Below, piece by piece: positions 46,948 to 56,713 of a stretch of 64,000 bases of DNA. This DNA comes from Aquisediminimonas profunda (GTDB lineage Bacteria; Pseudomonadota; Alphaproteobacteria; Sphingomonadales; Sphingomonadaceae). Position 1 is the stretch's first letter, and the number at the start of each line of letters is the position of its first letter. The stretch is from NCBI RefSeq assembly GCF_019443285.1, contig NZ_CP080327.1, forward strand, positions 2,414,001-2,478,000, given 5' to 3'. The translations under genes and the position numbers were made by a program. A model generated the notes under the pieces. The model did not search any database. It saw only the letters and a program-made list of their open reading frames with translations, and had not been told where the DNA came from.

Positions 46948-47580
46948 ATGAGCGATTGTGAGCCAAAGGGTTGGAAGCGCCGAGACATGCTGATTGGCGT
47001 CGGACTTTTTTCCGTTGTCGCCGGATTGCCGCTGTCTGCCTGCAATCCGCTGAAGATTCTGGCAAATAATGAGCCGACCGAAGCGCAGCGGGTCCTTCTT
47101 CGGGACGTGAGCCAAATGGTGATTCCGCGGACGGGTACGGCGGGGGCCGGTGATATCGGTGTGGGCGACTTTGTCATTCTCGGTCTTGCTCACGGTCTGG
47201 AAAACGCCCGTGACACGTTGCCGGTTGATGCTGGCGCGGAGCTTTCGGCCCATCGCCGGAATGACGGATCTCTTGATCACATATCCTGGCTCGAGAGTGA
47301 ATTGGCTCGGCGCGCAAAGGGCGATTGGCCCAAACTGGATGAAGCGTCTCGCACGGCCGCGCTGGTCGCGTTGGACAGCGATGCTTATGCCGAAGGGGTG
47401 CAATCCCATCCGTGGCGTACGATCAAGGCCTTGATCCTGACCGGATATTACACATCGAGAATCGGTGGTTCGGAGGAACTTCGCTTCGAACTGGTCCCGG
47501 GCCGGTATGATCCTGATGTCCCCGTTACAGCCCAGACCCGAAGCTATTCGAGCGACTGGACTGCGGTAGATTTTGGTTAA
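46948..47580 (+). CDS. Gluconate 2-dehydrogenase subunit 3-like small subunit, Tat lipoprotein (second copy)
   Basis: A 210-residue small subunit with a KRRDMLIGVGLFSVV twin-arginine signal and lipobox LSAC, then the family body (LLRDVSQMVIPRTGTAGA, GDFVILGLAHGL). ATG 46948 follows GGGAG. The GMC partner starts 17 bases downstream. It should export and anchor the GMC subunit. The body is clearly diverged from the copy at 2510-3121. Confidence 0.85.
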   Translation: MSDCEPKGWKRRDMLIGVGLFSVVAGLPLSACNPLKILANNEPTEAQRVLLRDVSQMVIPRTGTAGAGDIGVGDFVILGLAHGLENARDTLPVDAGAELSAHRRNDGSLDHISWLESELARRAKGDWPKLDEASRTAALVALDSDAYAEGVQSHPWRTIKALILTGYYTSRIGGSEELRFELVPGRYDPDVPVTAQTRSYSSDWTAVDFG

Positions 47581-47596
47581 GGCGAGGGCAGGGACA

Positions 47597-49276
47597 ATGG
47601 ATTTCGATGCGATTGTAGTTGGCTCGGGCATTACCGGTGGATGGGCTGCAAAGGAACTCACGGAAGCGGGCCTGAAGGTGCTGATGATCGAGCGGGGTCG
47701 CGAGATCCGGCACCAGCAGGACTATACGACGGAAACAAAGGCGCCTTGGGAAATGCCATTTAGGGGCCAGGGCGATCACGAGCTTTATGCCCGTGAATAT
47801 CCCGTCCAGATGCTCAATCGACATTTCACCGAATATACCCAGGGGCATTTTGTCAACGATGCAGCGAACCCGTATTCGACAGGGGCGGGGACGGACTTCA
47901 CATGGTTCCGCTCTTATGGTCTTGGCGGACGCTCGCTGACTTGGGGAAGGCAATCCTACCGATGGTCGGACTATGATTTTGGTGCAAACGCCCGTGATGG
48001 TCATGGGACCGACTGGCCGATCCGCTATGCCGATCTTGCCCCTTGGTACGACAAGGTCGAAGAGTTCATCGGGGTTTCAGGCGCGGCCGAGGGCCTGACC
48101 CAGCTCCCCGATGGCAAGTTTCAGCCCCCAATGGCCCTCAATCCGGTGGAACAGCATGTTCGCGGTGTGCTGAAGACCTATTGGCCGGAACGCTGCCTGA
48201 CGATTGGCCGCACAGCCAATCTGACGGAGGAAAAGGAAGGTCGAACCAAGTGCCAAAACCGGTCGATCTGCGCGCGTGGCTGTTCATACGGTGCCTATTT
48301 TTCAACCCAGTCCAGCACGCTACCCGCCGCCATGAAGACTGGGAATCTGACAGTGATCACCGATGCCGTGGTCGAAGCAATCGACTATGATTCCGCGCTC
48401 AGGCGCGTCACCGGAGTGCGCTACATTGATCGCAAGAGTGGAACACACAAGACTGCGACTGCGCGATTGGTGTTCCTGAATGCAGGCGCGTTCAATTCGG
48501 TTCACGTCCTGCTCAATTCCGCCAACGCCGCAATGCCGAACGGACTTGCCAATTCCAGCGGTGTGCTTGGCACGCATATCATGGACCACGCCAACACGCT
48601 TTCAGCCATGGCCTTGATGCCCGGGTTTGAGGGCCATACCAGCTTTGGCAATCGACCGACCGGAGTTATCGTCGCGCGCTACCGAAACATGGAGCGTATC
48701 GATGGCGAGGGTCACACCCGCGGCTTCTCGTTCCAGGGCGGCGCGCTGCAAAGCACGTGGACCGCAGGCAAGCGAGAGGCCGGGATCGGGCCGGATTACA
48801 AGAACAGGCTGCAAAAGCCCGGAATGTGGCGGATGGTGCTGGTCGGCTTTGCCGATTGCGTGCCGCGCGCGAGCAATCGTCTTACGCTCAATCGCCGCCG
48901 GAGCGACGCCAACGGCCTGCCGGTGCTCAACATCGACTTTGCCTTTGGCCGGGAAGAACTCGCGGCGTTGGCGCAAGCCAAGTCCGACGCTGCCGAAATG
49001 CTGACCAAAGCCGGAGGCAAGGTCATCATGGGCTTCGATCGTCCTGGTGCCGGGGGAACGGCGATCCATGAAATGGGCGGCGCGCGGATGGGCCACGATC
49101 CGGCAACCTCGGTGCTCAACAAGTGGAGCCAAGCCCACGAAATTTCCAACCTGTTTGTGACCGACGGCGCGCAGATGAGTTCTTCTGCCTGCCAGAATCC
49201 TTCATTGACCTATATGGCCCTCACAGCCCGGGCCTGCGCAACCGCGGTTTCAATGCTGCGTGAAGGCAAGCTCTGA
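47597..49276 (+). CDS. GMC-family FAD dehydrogenase, glycoside 3-dehydrogenase type (second copy)
   Basis: A 559-residue flavoprotein paralogous to the protein at 817-2508: VVGSGITGGWAAKELTEAG at the N-terminus, GLGGRSLTWGRQSYR, and IHEMGGARMGHDPATSVLN plus CQNPSLTYMAL at the C-terminus. ATG 47597 follows AGGGACA. With its small subunit it should oxidise a glycoside at C3 in the periplasm. The pair is under the palindromic operator, unlike the first pair. No cytochrome c is encoded beside it. Confidence 0.85.
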   Translation: MDFDAIVVGSGITGGWAAKELTEAGLKVLMIERGREIRHQQDYTTETKAPWEMPFRGQGDHELYAREYPVQMLNRHFTEYTQGHFVNDAANPYSTGAGTDFTWFRSYGLGGRSLTWGRQSYRWSDYDFGANARDGHGTDWPIRYADLAPWYDKVEEFIGVSGAAEGLTQLPDGKFQPPMALNPVEQHVRGVLKTYWPERCLTIGRTANLTEEKEGRTKCQNRSICARGCSYGAYFSTQSSTLPAAMKTGNLTVITDAVVEAIDYDSALRRVTGVRYIDRKSGTHKTATARLVFLNAGAFNSVHVLLNSANAAMPNGLANSSGVLGTHIMDHANTLSAMALMPGFEGHTSFGNRPTGVIVARYRNMERIDGEGHTRGFSFQGGALQSTWTAGKREAGIGPDYKNRLQKPGMWRMVLVGFADCVPRASNRLTLNRRRSDANGLPVLNIDFAFGREELAALAQAKSDAAEMLTKAGGKVIMGFDRPGAGGTAIHEMGGARMGHDPATSVLNKWSQAHEISNLFVTDGAQMSSSACQNPSLTYMALTARACATAVSMLREGKL

Positions 49277-49277
49277 C

Positions 49278-50696
49278 GTGAGCGCAACTCCATCCCTGAC
49301 AAAGCGCCAGCAGGATCTGGCGCTGGTCACACTGATTGTCGCCGTTGTTCTCGAGATTGTCGACATGACGATCGTCAATACAGCGCTTCCGGCGATCTCG
49401 GCCGATTTCTCCGCGAAAGCGGAGACGGTTCAGTGGATCGTCGCGGGGTATGCGCTCAGCTTTGCCCTGCTCCTGATGTCAGGCGGGAGGCTTGGCGACA
49501 GCTTTGGGTATCGCCGGGTTTTCCTATGGGGCGTGGCCGGGTTTACGATGGCTTCGGTCGCTTGCGGACTTGCGCGCACTGCCGAAGAACTGGTTGCAGC
49601 GCGCCTGCTGCAAGGTGCGACAGGAGCCATCATGTCGCCGCAGGCAATGGCCCTGATGCAAGTGCTGTTTTCCCCGCTCGAACGAGTCTCGAAACTGGCC
49701 CTGTTCGGCCTCGTCGGCGGTCTGGCGGCAATCGCCGGTCCAATCCTTGGTGGCCTGTTGATTGAGGCCAACCTGTTCGGACTTGGCTGGCGGCTGGTCT
49801 TCCTGATCAATTTTCCGGTTGGGCTTATCGCATTGGTTTCAGGCTGGTATTTTCTCCCCGATCGCCGTTCTACTCATCCTGCGGGGTTCGACTGGGTTGG
49901 CACGACGGTATTCGGGGCAGCGGTGCTTGCCATTTTGTGGCCGCTCACTCGCGTCGAGGCCGGGTGGGGCTGGCCCGAGGTCGCCAGCCTGGCCTGTGCT
50001 GCGCCATTATTTGCCTGGGGCTGGCGTCACGTCGCTACGTGTATTGCCCAGTCGCGGGTTGCCCTATTTGATCCGGCCCTGCTCGCGATCCGGACTTTCA
50101 AGCTGGGCCTGGCGATCTCCGTTGCATTCGCCGCCGCCAATGCCGGATTTCTCCTTGCCTTTGCCTTTGCTCTCCAGTCGGAACGCGGCCAAACCCCGCT
50201 CGTGACCGGGCTTCTTCACATGCCGTTCGGACTAGGTGCGATGGTCGGGATTGCCGTGCTGGGGCGGAATTTCCTTCCGCGCTTCGGCAAATGGGTGATG
50301 GTTGCCGGAGGCGCGACGATGGTATTTGCGTCATCCGCCGTGCTCGCCGGAATCGGGGTATTCAACCTGCCGTGGCCCGCATTGTCGCCGCTACTGGTCC
50401 TGGCGGGGTTGGGTATGGGGGCACTTTCCGGCTCCATTGCCCCAGTCTCGGTCGCGCAGGTCGACAAGGATCATGCCGGTGCGGCCAGTGGCCTTCTCAA
50501 AACTGCCCAGCAGCTTGGCGGGGCGCTCGGTATTGCACTGTCGGGCAGTGTCTACTTCGCCTGGAAGGGCAATGCGACCGTGCCACCTTCGCTTGCGACA
50601 ATAGCGGTCATTGCGACCCTTCTGATCCTCTGTGTCATCCTTTCACTGCGCCTTCCGGAGCGCATCTTTGTAGCAGTTCGACCCGTTAATTCGTGA
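49278..50696 (+). CDS. DHA2-type MFS transporter (14 TM)
   Basis: About 472 residues with 14 hydrophobic segments. The DHA2/EmrB marks are VDMTIVNTALPAI in segment 1, GGRLGDSFGYRRVF in loop 2-3 and QGATGAIMSPQAMAL. GTG 49278, directly after the GMC stop, is the likely start; GTG 49260 is an alternative. These transporters export hydrophobic or phenolic compounds. It may remove a toxic aglycone or quinone formed during catabolism. Confidence 0.8.
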   Translation: MSATPSLTKRQQDLALVTLIVAVVLEIVDMTIVNTALPAISADFSAKAETVQWIVAGYALSFALLLMSGGRLGDSFGYRRVFLWGVAGFTMASVACGLARTAEELVAARLLQGATGAIMSPQAMALMQVLFSPLERVSKLALFGLVGGLAAIAGPILGGLLIEANLFGLGWRLVFLINFPVGLIALVSGWYFLPDRRSTHPAGFDWVGTTVFGAAVLAILWPLTRVEAGWGWPEVASLACAAPLFAWGWRHVATCIAQSRVALFDPALLAIRTFKLGLAISVAFAAANAGFLLAFAFALQSERGQTPLVTGLLHMPFGLGAMVGIAVLGRNFLPRFGKWVMVAGGATMVFASSAVLAGIGVFNLPWPALSPLLVLAGLGMGALSGSIAPVSVAQVDKDHAGAASGLLKTAQQLGGALGIALSGSVYFAWKGNATVPPSLATIAVIATLLILCVILSLRLPERIFVAVRPVNS

Positions 50697-50781
50697 ATTA
50701 TTATAGCCAGTGAGGAGTTCCGATTTGCAGTTGTTCGGCACTTCCTGCTTCGCCGAAGGTCCTTCCTGAATGGAGTCAGTG

Positions 50782-51951
50782 ATGAAGACCCAAGTCGCGA
50801 TAATCGGTGCGGGACCCGCCGGTCTCCTGCTTGGTCACCTGCTCAAGGCTGAGGGCATTGAGTGTGTGGTGCTGGAGCGCCAAACGCCCGACTATGTGCT
50901 TTCGCGCATTCGGGCGGGCGTGCTTGAACAGGTCACGGTTTCGCTGATGGAACGGCTTGGGCTGGATGCCCGCCTCAAGGCGGAGGGATTGATTGAAGAC
51001 GGCTTCAATCTTGCCGATGGGGAACGGCTTATCCGGATCGACTGCCTTGGGCTGACCGGCAAGTCGGTCGTGGTCTATGGCCAGACGGAAGTTACCAAGG
51101 ATCTTATGGACGCCGCTCCCGGTCGCGGGCTGACGGTGATCTATGGAGCCGAGGATGTTGCGCTGCACGATATCGAAAGTGACTCGCCCTTCGTTTCCTA
51201 TCTTGAAGGTGGTGTTGCGAAGCGCATCGATGCCCGCTTCATCGCCGGGTGCGACGGATTCCACGGCCCGAGCCGCAAGGCGATTCCGGCCAGCTCCTGC
51301 CGCGACTTCGAACGGGTATACCCCTTCGGCTGGCTCGGCATCCTTGCAGACGTGCCGCCTTGCAATCACGAATTGATATATGCAAACCATGAACGCGGTT
51401 TTGCGCTTGCCTCGATGCGGAGCCACACCCGCAGTCGGTATTACATCGATGTTCCCCTCACCGACAGGCTGGAAGACTGGAGCGACGAACGGCTGTGGGA
51501 TGAACTGGCGATCCGCCTTGGCCCGGACGCGGCTGCCGGGATCACACGCGGCCCTGCACTCGAAAAGAGCATTGCACCCTTGCGGAGCTATGTCTTCGAG
51601 CCAATGCGCCACGGCAGTCTGATGCTGTGCGGCGATGCCGCGCACATCGTTCCGCCGACCGGCGCCAAGGGGCTGAACCTGGCCGCAAGCGACGTGCTTT
51701 ATGCCGCCGATGCTCTGGCGCGCTTCCTCATCCGATCCGACAATGATGCAATTGCGGGATACTCGGCCAAAGCGCTTGCGCGTGTCTGGAAGAGCGAGCG
51801 TTTCAGCTGGTCGCTGACCAAGTTGATGCACCGCTTCCCGGAAGACGGGATTTTCGAGCGGGCAATGCAGATCGCTGAACTGGACTATATAGCCAGCAGC
51901 GTGGCAGCCCAAACAAGCATTGCAGAAAATTACGTCGGCTTGCCGGTCTGA
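50782..51951 (+). CDS. pobA: 4-hydroxybenzoate 3-monooxygenase PobA
   Basis: A 389-residue flavoprotein hydroxylase. MKTQVAIIGAGPAGLLLGHL, LSRIRAGVLEQ, FIAGCDGFHGPSR and LMLCGDAAHIVPPTGAKGLN are the PobA motifs, and the length equals that of known PobA (about 394). ATG 50782 has GGAG 7 bases upstream. It converts 4-hydroxybenzoate and NAD(P)H to protocatechuate, the substrate of LigAB in this window. A short palindrome TAATTC-GT-GAATTA (50687-50700) precedes it, but no PobR-type regulator is present. Confidence 0.95.
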   Translation: MKTQVAIIGAGPAGLLLGHLLKAEGIECVVLERQTPDYVLSRIRAGVLEQVTVSLMERLGLDARLKAEGLIEDGFNLADGERLIRIDCLGLTGKSVVVYGQTEVTKDLMDAAPGRGLTVIYGAEDVALHDIESDSPFVSYLEGGVAKRIDARFIAGCDGFHGPSRKAIPASSCRDFERVYPFGWLGILADVPPCNHELIYANHERGFALASMRSHTRSRYYIDVPLTDRLEDWSDERLWDELAIRLGPDAAAGITRGPALEKSIAPLRSYVFEPMRHGSLMLCGDAAHIVPPTGAKGLNLAASDVLYAADALARFLIRSDNDAIAGYSAKALARVWKSERFSWSLTKLMHRFPEDGIFERAMQIAELDYIASSVAAQTSIAENYVGLPV

Positions 51952-51958
51952 TCGAGTT

Positions 51959-54900
51959 TCAGCGCGCTTCGGTCCACAATGTGACGGGCCCCACCAGTCC
52001 TGACGGTCGCAGGGGCGCATCTGCGCGATAGCCGGGAGCAGCAAGCTTGGCGATCCGTGTTGCCCCCGGCTGGGCATCGCCAATCAGCCTGTTGACCCAC
52101 TTGTTAGCAACCCGGACCTCAAGCGCATTGCGGCCGGCACGTGCGGCTGCGCCGATATCGATCCGCCACGGTGTCCGCCAAAGCCCCCCGACTTGACGCC
52201 CGTTGACCCGGATTTCGGCAATGTCGTTCACCTCCCCCAGGTCCAGCCACAAGGGCAGGCCGGGCTTCCAACCCCGTGGCGCAACAAAGCTGTTCGCATA
52301 TGACGCCACGCCCGAGAAATAGCGGATGCCCGGCTCGGCACTGTCTTGCAGCGGCGTCAGGCGATCCATCTTCGCCAGCGCAGGCGCACCCCTTCCGGAC
52401 TGGAATGCTACAGACCAGGGACCCGTGACGCTGCCGGCCAGAACCTGCGTCGCTGCCCTATTATCCACATGATCCATCGGACTCTCTTTACGGAAAACCA
52501 CGAAGATTGCGTCGTGTGGCGCGAGGGTAAGCGAGACCAGGGTTTTGCCCTCCACCGTCCGATAGCTGAGAGCCTCGCTGGTGCCGGTTTCGGCGTTCCA
52601 CAGTTCGGGCCGCATACCGGTCGAGCGGAAGTGAGCGGTAATCGTTTCAGTAACGTCGCCGGGGTTGGAGAGGAAGAACAAACGCCCCTGCTCGAATACG
52701 CGCTCAACATAGGGTATTCGGGCACCGGCACTGCCGCCCTCGAATTGAAAACCGGCTGAAACTCCTGCTTTGCCCAACCCGCTGTCGATGTCGGCCGTGG
52801 CCAAAATGCGGCCCTTTCCGGTTTCTCCGGTCCACAGGGATTGTGCGATGCGCTGGAATTCGACCCGATCATCCGCAAGGCTGGGCGAACCTGTCGGCAT
52901 GGCGCCGATCAGCGTTGCGCCACTGCGCACAATTTCCGCAAGTCTCTTGAGCAGCGGCAGAGTCATCTGCTGCGATGAGCCGCCAAGATAGATTGCCTTG
53001 TACCGCGCGCCACCTGCGCTGACGACTTCATTCCCCTCGACCTCCAATGCGTCGGTCAGCATCTGGGCATTGACGAAGTCATAGGCATGATTGCTGGGCA
53101 ACTGAGCGGGAAGCTTGTCCGCAAAAAGTGCAGTGACTGGCGCTTCTTCCCCGATGAACCAGGCGACATCCGCGACGTTTTGCCCCTGCTGAAGCAGGTA
53201 TGAGGTGCGGGCAATATAGTCGATCCACGGACGCGCGAGCGGGGCCCAGGCTTCGTGGCGATTGAAATATTGTCCAAAGATGGCAAGCGACAGCCCCGGC
53301 TGCATGTCGTCCAGCGGCTGGTGCACCGAGGTGTGTATCACGGGGCGGTTGATGCCCTGGATGAACTCTAAGTCGATGACTGGCTTCAGGTCTTTCGGAG
53401 CGAAGTCCCAGGGCGAATTGACTGCCGTCATTGACTCTGCCGCAACAAATGGCTTGCCATAGACGTGCGCGACGGAGGCGGCTCCTTTCATATCGCCGAG
53501 CAATGTGGTGCGGGGTGCGCCGTCTTTCTGCCAAGTCCAAAGTGCCGCCATCGGCACATCCGCGAAGCGACGCATCGCAAGGTCATTTCCGAGCAGCGGA
53601 CGCTTGTCCTCAAGCGCTTCGCCGTAGACGATGAGGCCATTTTCATGCGCGACCTGCGCCACTGTGCCATAATGCTTGTCTGCCAGCAGCTCGGCTAGGG
53701 TCTGGCGATAATCGAACAGGAAGCGCTCGGTTTCATCGGGAGAGCCGATCACAAATCCTGCAAGGGCCGGAAGCCAGGGCCTTAGAGCATAGCCCCGCCG
53801 TGCCCGAAACTCCGCTTCCATGGCACCCGTCCAGTTCGCACTGCCCACCTCGATCGAGTCCGTCAGGATTGCCCCGAGCCCGCTTTTGCCAAATTTGTCG
53901 GGGCCAAGAGTATCCCGGTACATGCCAAGATAGGTTTCCATGTAGCGCCGCACGGCTGCGGCATCGTATTTGTCGACTTCCAACCCCGTCGCTTCCGGCG
54001 TGGCCGGGTGATTGGTCTTGCCTGTGAGAGACCAACCGAAACGCAGGACGCGCCAGTCATGACCTTTTGGCGCAGTCCAATCGAGCGTGCCGGCCGGCTT
54101 CAACCGATCGGTTAGGTCGACAACCTGGCCTGGGCCGAAACCGGCAGTCGCAGCATCACCGGAGCCGATCGCGTAATAATCGAGAACCGTTTCGTAGCCG
54201 GCCTTTTCCTCCGCGCGATCGACACGCGGTTCGGTGAACAGCTCCAAGTCGCCGAGGCGCACGGACATGAGCGGGCCGGTATCGAAAAAGTTGATCGACA
54301 CGGCACCCGGGGCGGCGTTCAGTAGGTCGAGATTGCCCTTGTCGTTGCTGTCTTCCAGCCGCAACCGGAATTCCTTGGCGGTCGTCGCCGGGAACCGCTG
54401 CGTCGTTGGCACGCTGGTAATCGATACCGGGGATACGGGGCGCCATTCGGTGCCATCGCGCGCTTCAAGGATTGCGCGCAGTGGCACACCCCGGAACGGC
54501 ATCTTCAAACCCGGCATGAAGAGCCGAAATGCATTGATGGTAACCGGCTTGCGATACACGATCGTCACCGAGCCGGATTTGTCGCTGGCAAGAGGCACGT
54601 TGACCCCGGTCACAAAGTCGGCATCGGTCAGGGTCGCGGCAGACAGGGCGGTGCCGTCGCTAAGCGCATAACTGGCGGTGGGTAGGCGAGATGCGGACAC
54701 TGGCATCGCCAGGATTGCCACTGTGCCGCTGGCCTTCGGTTTCGCGCTTTCGCCACCGCTATGCCCAGGCATCATCTCGGCGAAGGGCAGGTCCTGATAT
54801 GGTCCGGTAGTATCGGGCGCTGGCGCAAGTTTGCCGGAGATGCGCTTGCCTCCAGTGAGCAGCGTCTCGCTCCAGACGAGTTTTTTCATGCCGTCCTGGG

Positions 54901-55348
54901 GATTGACCCACGGCCCCCCGGTCACTGACCAACCCGGAGAGGCGGCAATGGCGAATTCCAATTCCTGCCGGTTGGCCTCGCTCACCGCAAAGCGGAAGGC
55001 ATCTTTCCATTCCGGGTGCATGTAGACCAGCCGCTTTTCGACGACTTGCGGAGTATCAAGACTGGCATCGAAATTCTGCACCCCGCCAATGCCGACTGCC
55101 TTGAGCCAGATCAGATCCTTCGCAATGCCATCCTTCGTAATGTTGCCATTCATCCAGTGCCACCAGACGCGCGGACGTGCAGTTTGCGGTGGATCGCGAA
55201 ACTGCTTTGCGAGGACATCCTCTGTCGTCTTGGCCGGCGGCTCGCCCGCAAAGGTCGCGGTCGTCGACAGAATTGCGCTGCTCAATATGGCTGAAGTTAA
55301 GCACACGCTGATGGCCGTTCCGGCGTGGTTCCGGTCTTTGTGCTTCAT
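51959..55348 (-). CDS. GH106 alpha-L-rhamnosidase, exported
   Basis: A 1129-residue protein with a signal peptide (cleavage near TTATFA). The GH106 opening PRVWWHWMNGNITKDGI, AIAASPGWSVTGGPW, the LTDSIEVGSANWTG and HTSVHQPLDDMQPG segments and a C-terminal carbohydrate-binding-like GH2 sandwich (DLGEVNDIAEIRVNG) all fit the family and its usual length. It releases alpha-L-rhamnose from plant glycosides such as rutinosides. It is 50 bases from rhaI in the same orientation, so released rhamnose is used at once. Confidence 0.9.
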   Translation of the reverse strand: MKHKDRNHAGTAISVCLTSAILSSAILSTTATFAGEPPAKTTEDVLAKQFRDPPQTARPRVWWHWMNGNITKDGIAKDLIWLKAVGIGGVQNFDASLDTPQVVEKRLVYMHPEWKDAFRFAVSEANRQELEFAIAASPGWSVTGGPWVNPQDGMKKLVWSETLLTGGKRISGKLAPAPDTTGPYQDLPFAEMMPGHSGGESAKPKASGTVAILAMPVSASRLPTASYALSDGTALSAATLTDADFVTGVNVPLASDKSGSVTIVYRKPVTINAFRLFMPGLKMPFRGVPLRAILEARDGTEWRPVSPVSITSVPTTQRFPATTAKEFRLRLEDSNDKGNLDLLNAAPGAVSINFFDTGPLMSVRLGDLELFTEPRVDRAEEKAGYETVLDYYAIGSGDAATAGFGPGQVVDLTDRLKPAGTLDWTAPKGHDWRVLRFGWSLTGKTNHPATPEATGLEVDKYDAAAVRRYMETYLGMYRDTLGPDKFGKSGLGAILTDSIEVGSANWTGAMEAEFRARRGYALRPWLPALAGFVIGSPDETERFLFDYRQTLAELLADKHYGTVAQVAHENGLIVYGEALEDKRPLLGNDLAMRRFADVPMAALWTWQKDGAPRTTLLGDMKGAASVAHVYGKPFVAAESMTAVNSPWDFAPKDLKPVIDLEFIQGINRPVIHTSVHQPLDDMQPGLSLAIFGQYFNRHEAWAPLARPWIDYIARTSYLLQQGQNVADVAWFIGEEAPVTALFADKLPAQLPSNHAYDFVNAQMLTDALEVEGNEVVSAGGARYKAIYLGGSSQQMTLPLLKRLAEIVRSGATLIGAMPTGSPSLADDRVEFQRIAQSLWTGETGKGRILATADIDSGLGKAGVSAGFQFEGGSAGARIPYVERVFEQGRLFFLSNPGDVTETITAHFRSTGMRPELWNAETGTSEALSYRTVEGKTLVSLTLAPHDAIFVVFRKESPMDHVDNRAATQVLAGSVTGPWSVAFQSGRGAPALAKMDRLTPLQDSAEPGIRYFSGVASYANSFVAPRGWKPGLPLWLDLGEVNDIAEIRVNGRQVGGLWRTPWRIDIGAAARAGRNALEVRVANKWVNRLIGDAQPGATRIAKLAAPGYRADAPLRPSGLVGPVTLWTEAR

Positions 55349-55398
55349 GACTCACTTCTCCCACCAAGTTTTGTTATGTCTTGAGATTACAGCCCAAT

Positions 55399-56688
55399 TC
55401 AGACGATGCCCGCGCCGAGCCCGACTGGTTTTCGCTCTTGCGCCTTGCGTTCGCGCCAGTGACTCTGGCGATAGGCCGACAGGACGTCGATTGCGCCCCC
55501 CGCTTCCAATCGAGCTTTGGCCAGGATGGGCGCGACGTCGATATTATAGGCGCGTCGCAGGGCCTGAAAGGCCATCATCGTATCATTGGCCTGTTGCGCT
55601 GCATGAAGCGCCTCGCGGTCGATCAGGCTTGCCTTTGCATAGCATTGGACAATTGCCTCGGCGCTGGAGAGCATGGATTCAATGGGGTCTGTCACATTGT
55701 GCGACTGGTCGATCATATAGGCCGGGTTGAAACCGTCACGGGGGTGAAGTTCGGCTTCCACCAGTTCGTTGAATACGAGAAACAATTGATGCGGATTGAT
55801 GCTGCCTGAATCGAGATCGTCGTCGCCATATTTACTGTCGTTGAAGTGGAATCCCCCTAGCTTGCCGAAACGATGCAGTCGGGCGACGATCTGTTCGATG
55901 TTCACATTGGGCGCATGATGGCCAAGATCGACAAGGCACTTGGCTTTCGGCCCCAGTTCCTGCGCAGCAAGAATCGAGCTGCCCCAATCGCTGATGACCG
56001 TCGAATAAAAGGCTGGCTCGAACATCTTGTGCTCGAGAAGCATTCGCCAATCGTCCGGCAGCGCATCATAGACTTGCGCTGCGGCCTCCAGATAGCGGTC
56101 GAGGCTCCGGGCGAAGTCCTGCTGTCCCGGGAAATTGGTTCCATCGCCGACCCAGACGGTAAGGTCGCGACTGCCGAGCTGGCGCCCGATCTCGATGCAT
56201 TCGATGTTGTGCTCGACGGCCTGCTGGCGTGTCGATTCTACAGTCGAGGACAGTGATCCGGTTGCATAGGTCTGGGCCTGTTCCGGCTGATCCTGGAATG
56301 TGTTGGAATTGACCGCATCGAAGCCAAGCCCGAGGCTAGCCGCCTCCTCGCGCAGCGCCGCGTAGTCGCTGACCTTGTCCCAAGGAAAATGGGGGGAGAC
56401 GCGGGGTGTGACGCAGCTCAGCTGGTTGATCACGGCACAGTCTTCCAGCTTTTCGTGGATGTTGGTCGGCTCTCCCGGGATCGGGAATTTCGCGAAGCGC
56501 GTGCCGCCGCGCCCCGCACCCCAGCTTGGCACGGCGACCGAAAATGCACTGACCCGCGCCTTGATTGCGTCAATATCGAGACCCGTGCGCGCCAGCTTGC
56601 GGCCGAGGGCTGCATAGTCCTCTTCAAGGGCATCGACATCGGCGGCGTTGCCTTCCGCAATCAAATCGGCGGAAAGAGGCAGGTTCAT
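55399..56688 (-). CDS. rhaI: L-rhamnose isomerase, Pseudomonas stutzeri (RhaI) type
   Basis: A 429-residue TIM-barrel isomerase. Active-site segments are VWVGDGTNFPGQ, LLEHKMFEPAFYSTV, CLVDLGHHAPNVN and FHFNDSKYGDDDLDSG. It converts L-rhamnose to L-rhamnulose. ATG 56688 follows an AGAGG; the frame is open to 56751 but overlaps rhaD there. It lies 25 bases after rhaD. This RhaI type is usual in alphaproteobacteria and goes with a fused RhaD. Confidence 0.93.
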   Translation of the reverse strand: MNLPLSADLIAEGNAADVDALEEDYAALGRKLARTGLDIDAIKARVSAFSVAVPSWGAGRGGTRFAKFPIPGEPTNIHEKLEDCAVINQLSCVTPRVSPHFPWDKVSDYAALREEAASLGLGFDAVNSNTFQDQPEQAQTYATGSLSSTVESTRQQAVEHNIECIEIGRQLGSRDLTVWVGDGTNFPGQQDFARSLDRYLEAAAQVYDALPDDWRMLLEHKMFEPAFYSTVISDWGSSILAAQELGPKAKCLVDLGHHAPNVNIEQIVARLHRFGKLGGFHFNDSKYGDDDLDSGSINPHQLFLVFNELVEAELHPRDGFNPAYMIDQSHNVTDPIESMLSSAEAIVQCYAKASLIDREALHAAQQANDTMMAFQALRRAYNIDVAPILAKARLEAGGAIDVLSAYRQSHWRERKAQERKPVGLGAGIV

Positions 56689-56713
56689 CTTGGCATTCCT
56701 CTCACTGCATCGT

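Noticed and set aside
50776-52083. 435-codon minus-strand open frame
   Set aside because: It is the antisense shadow of pobA, whose motifs are complete. Long antisense frames are common in this GC-rich DNA.
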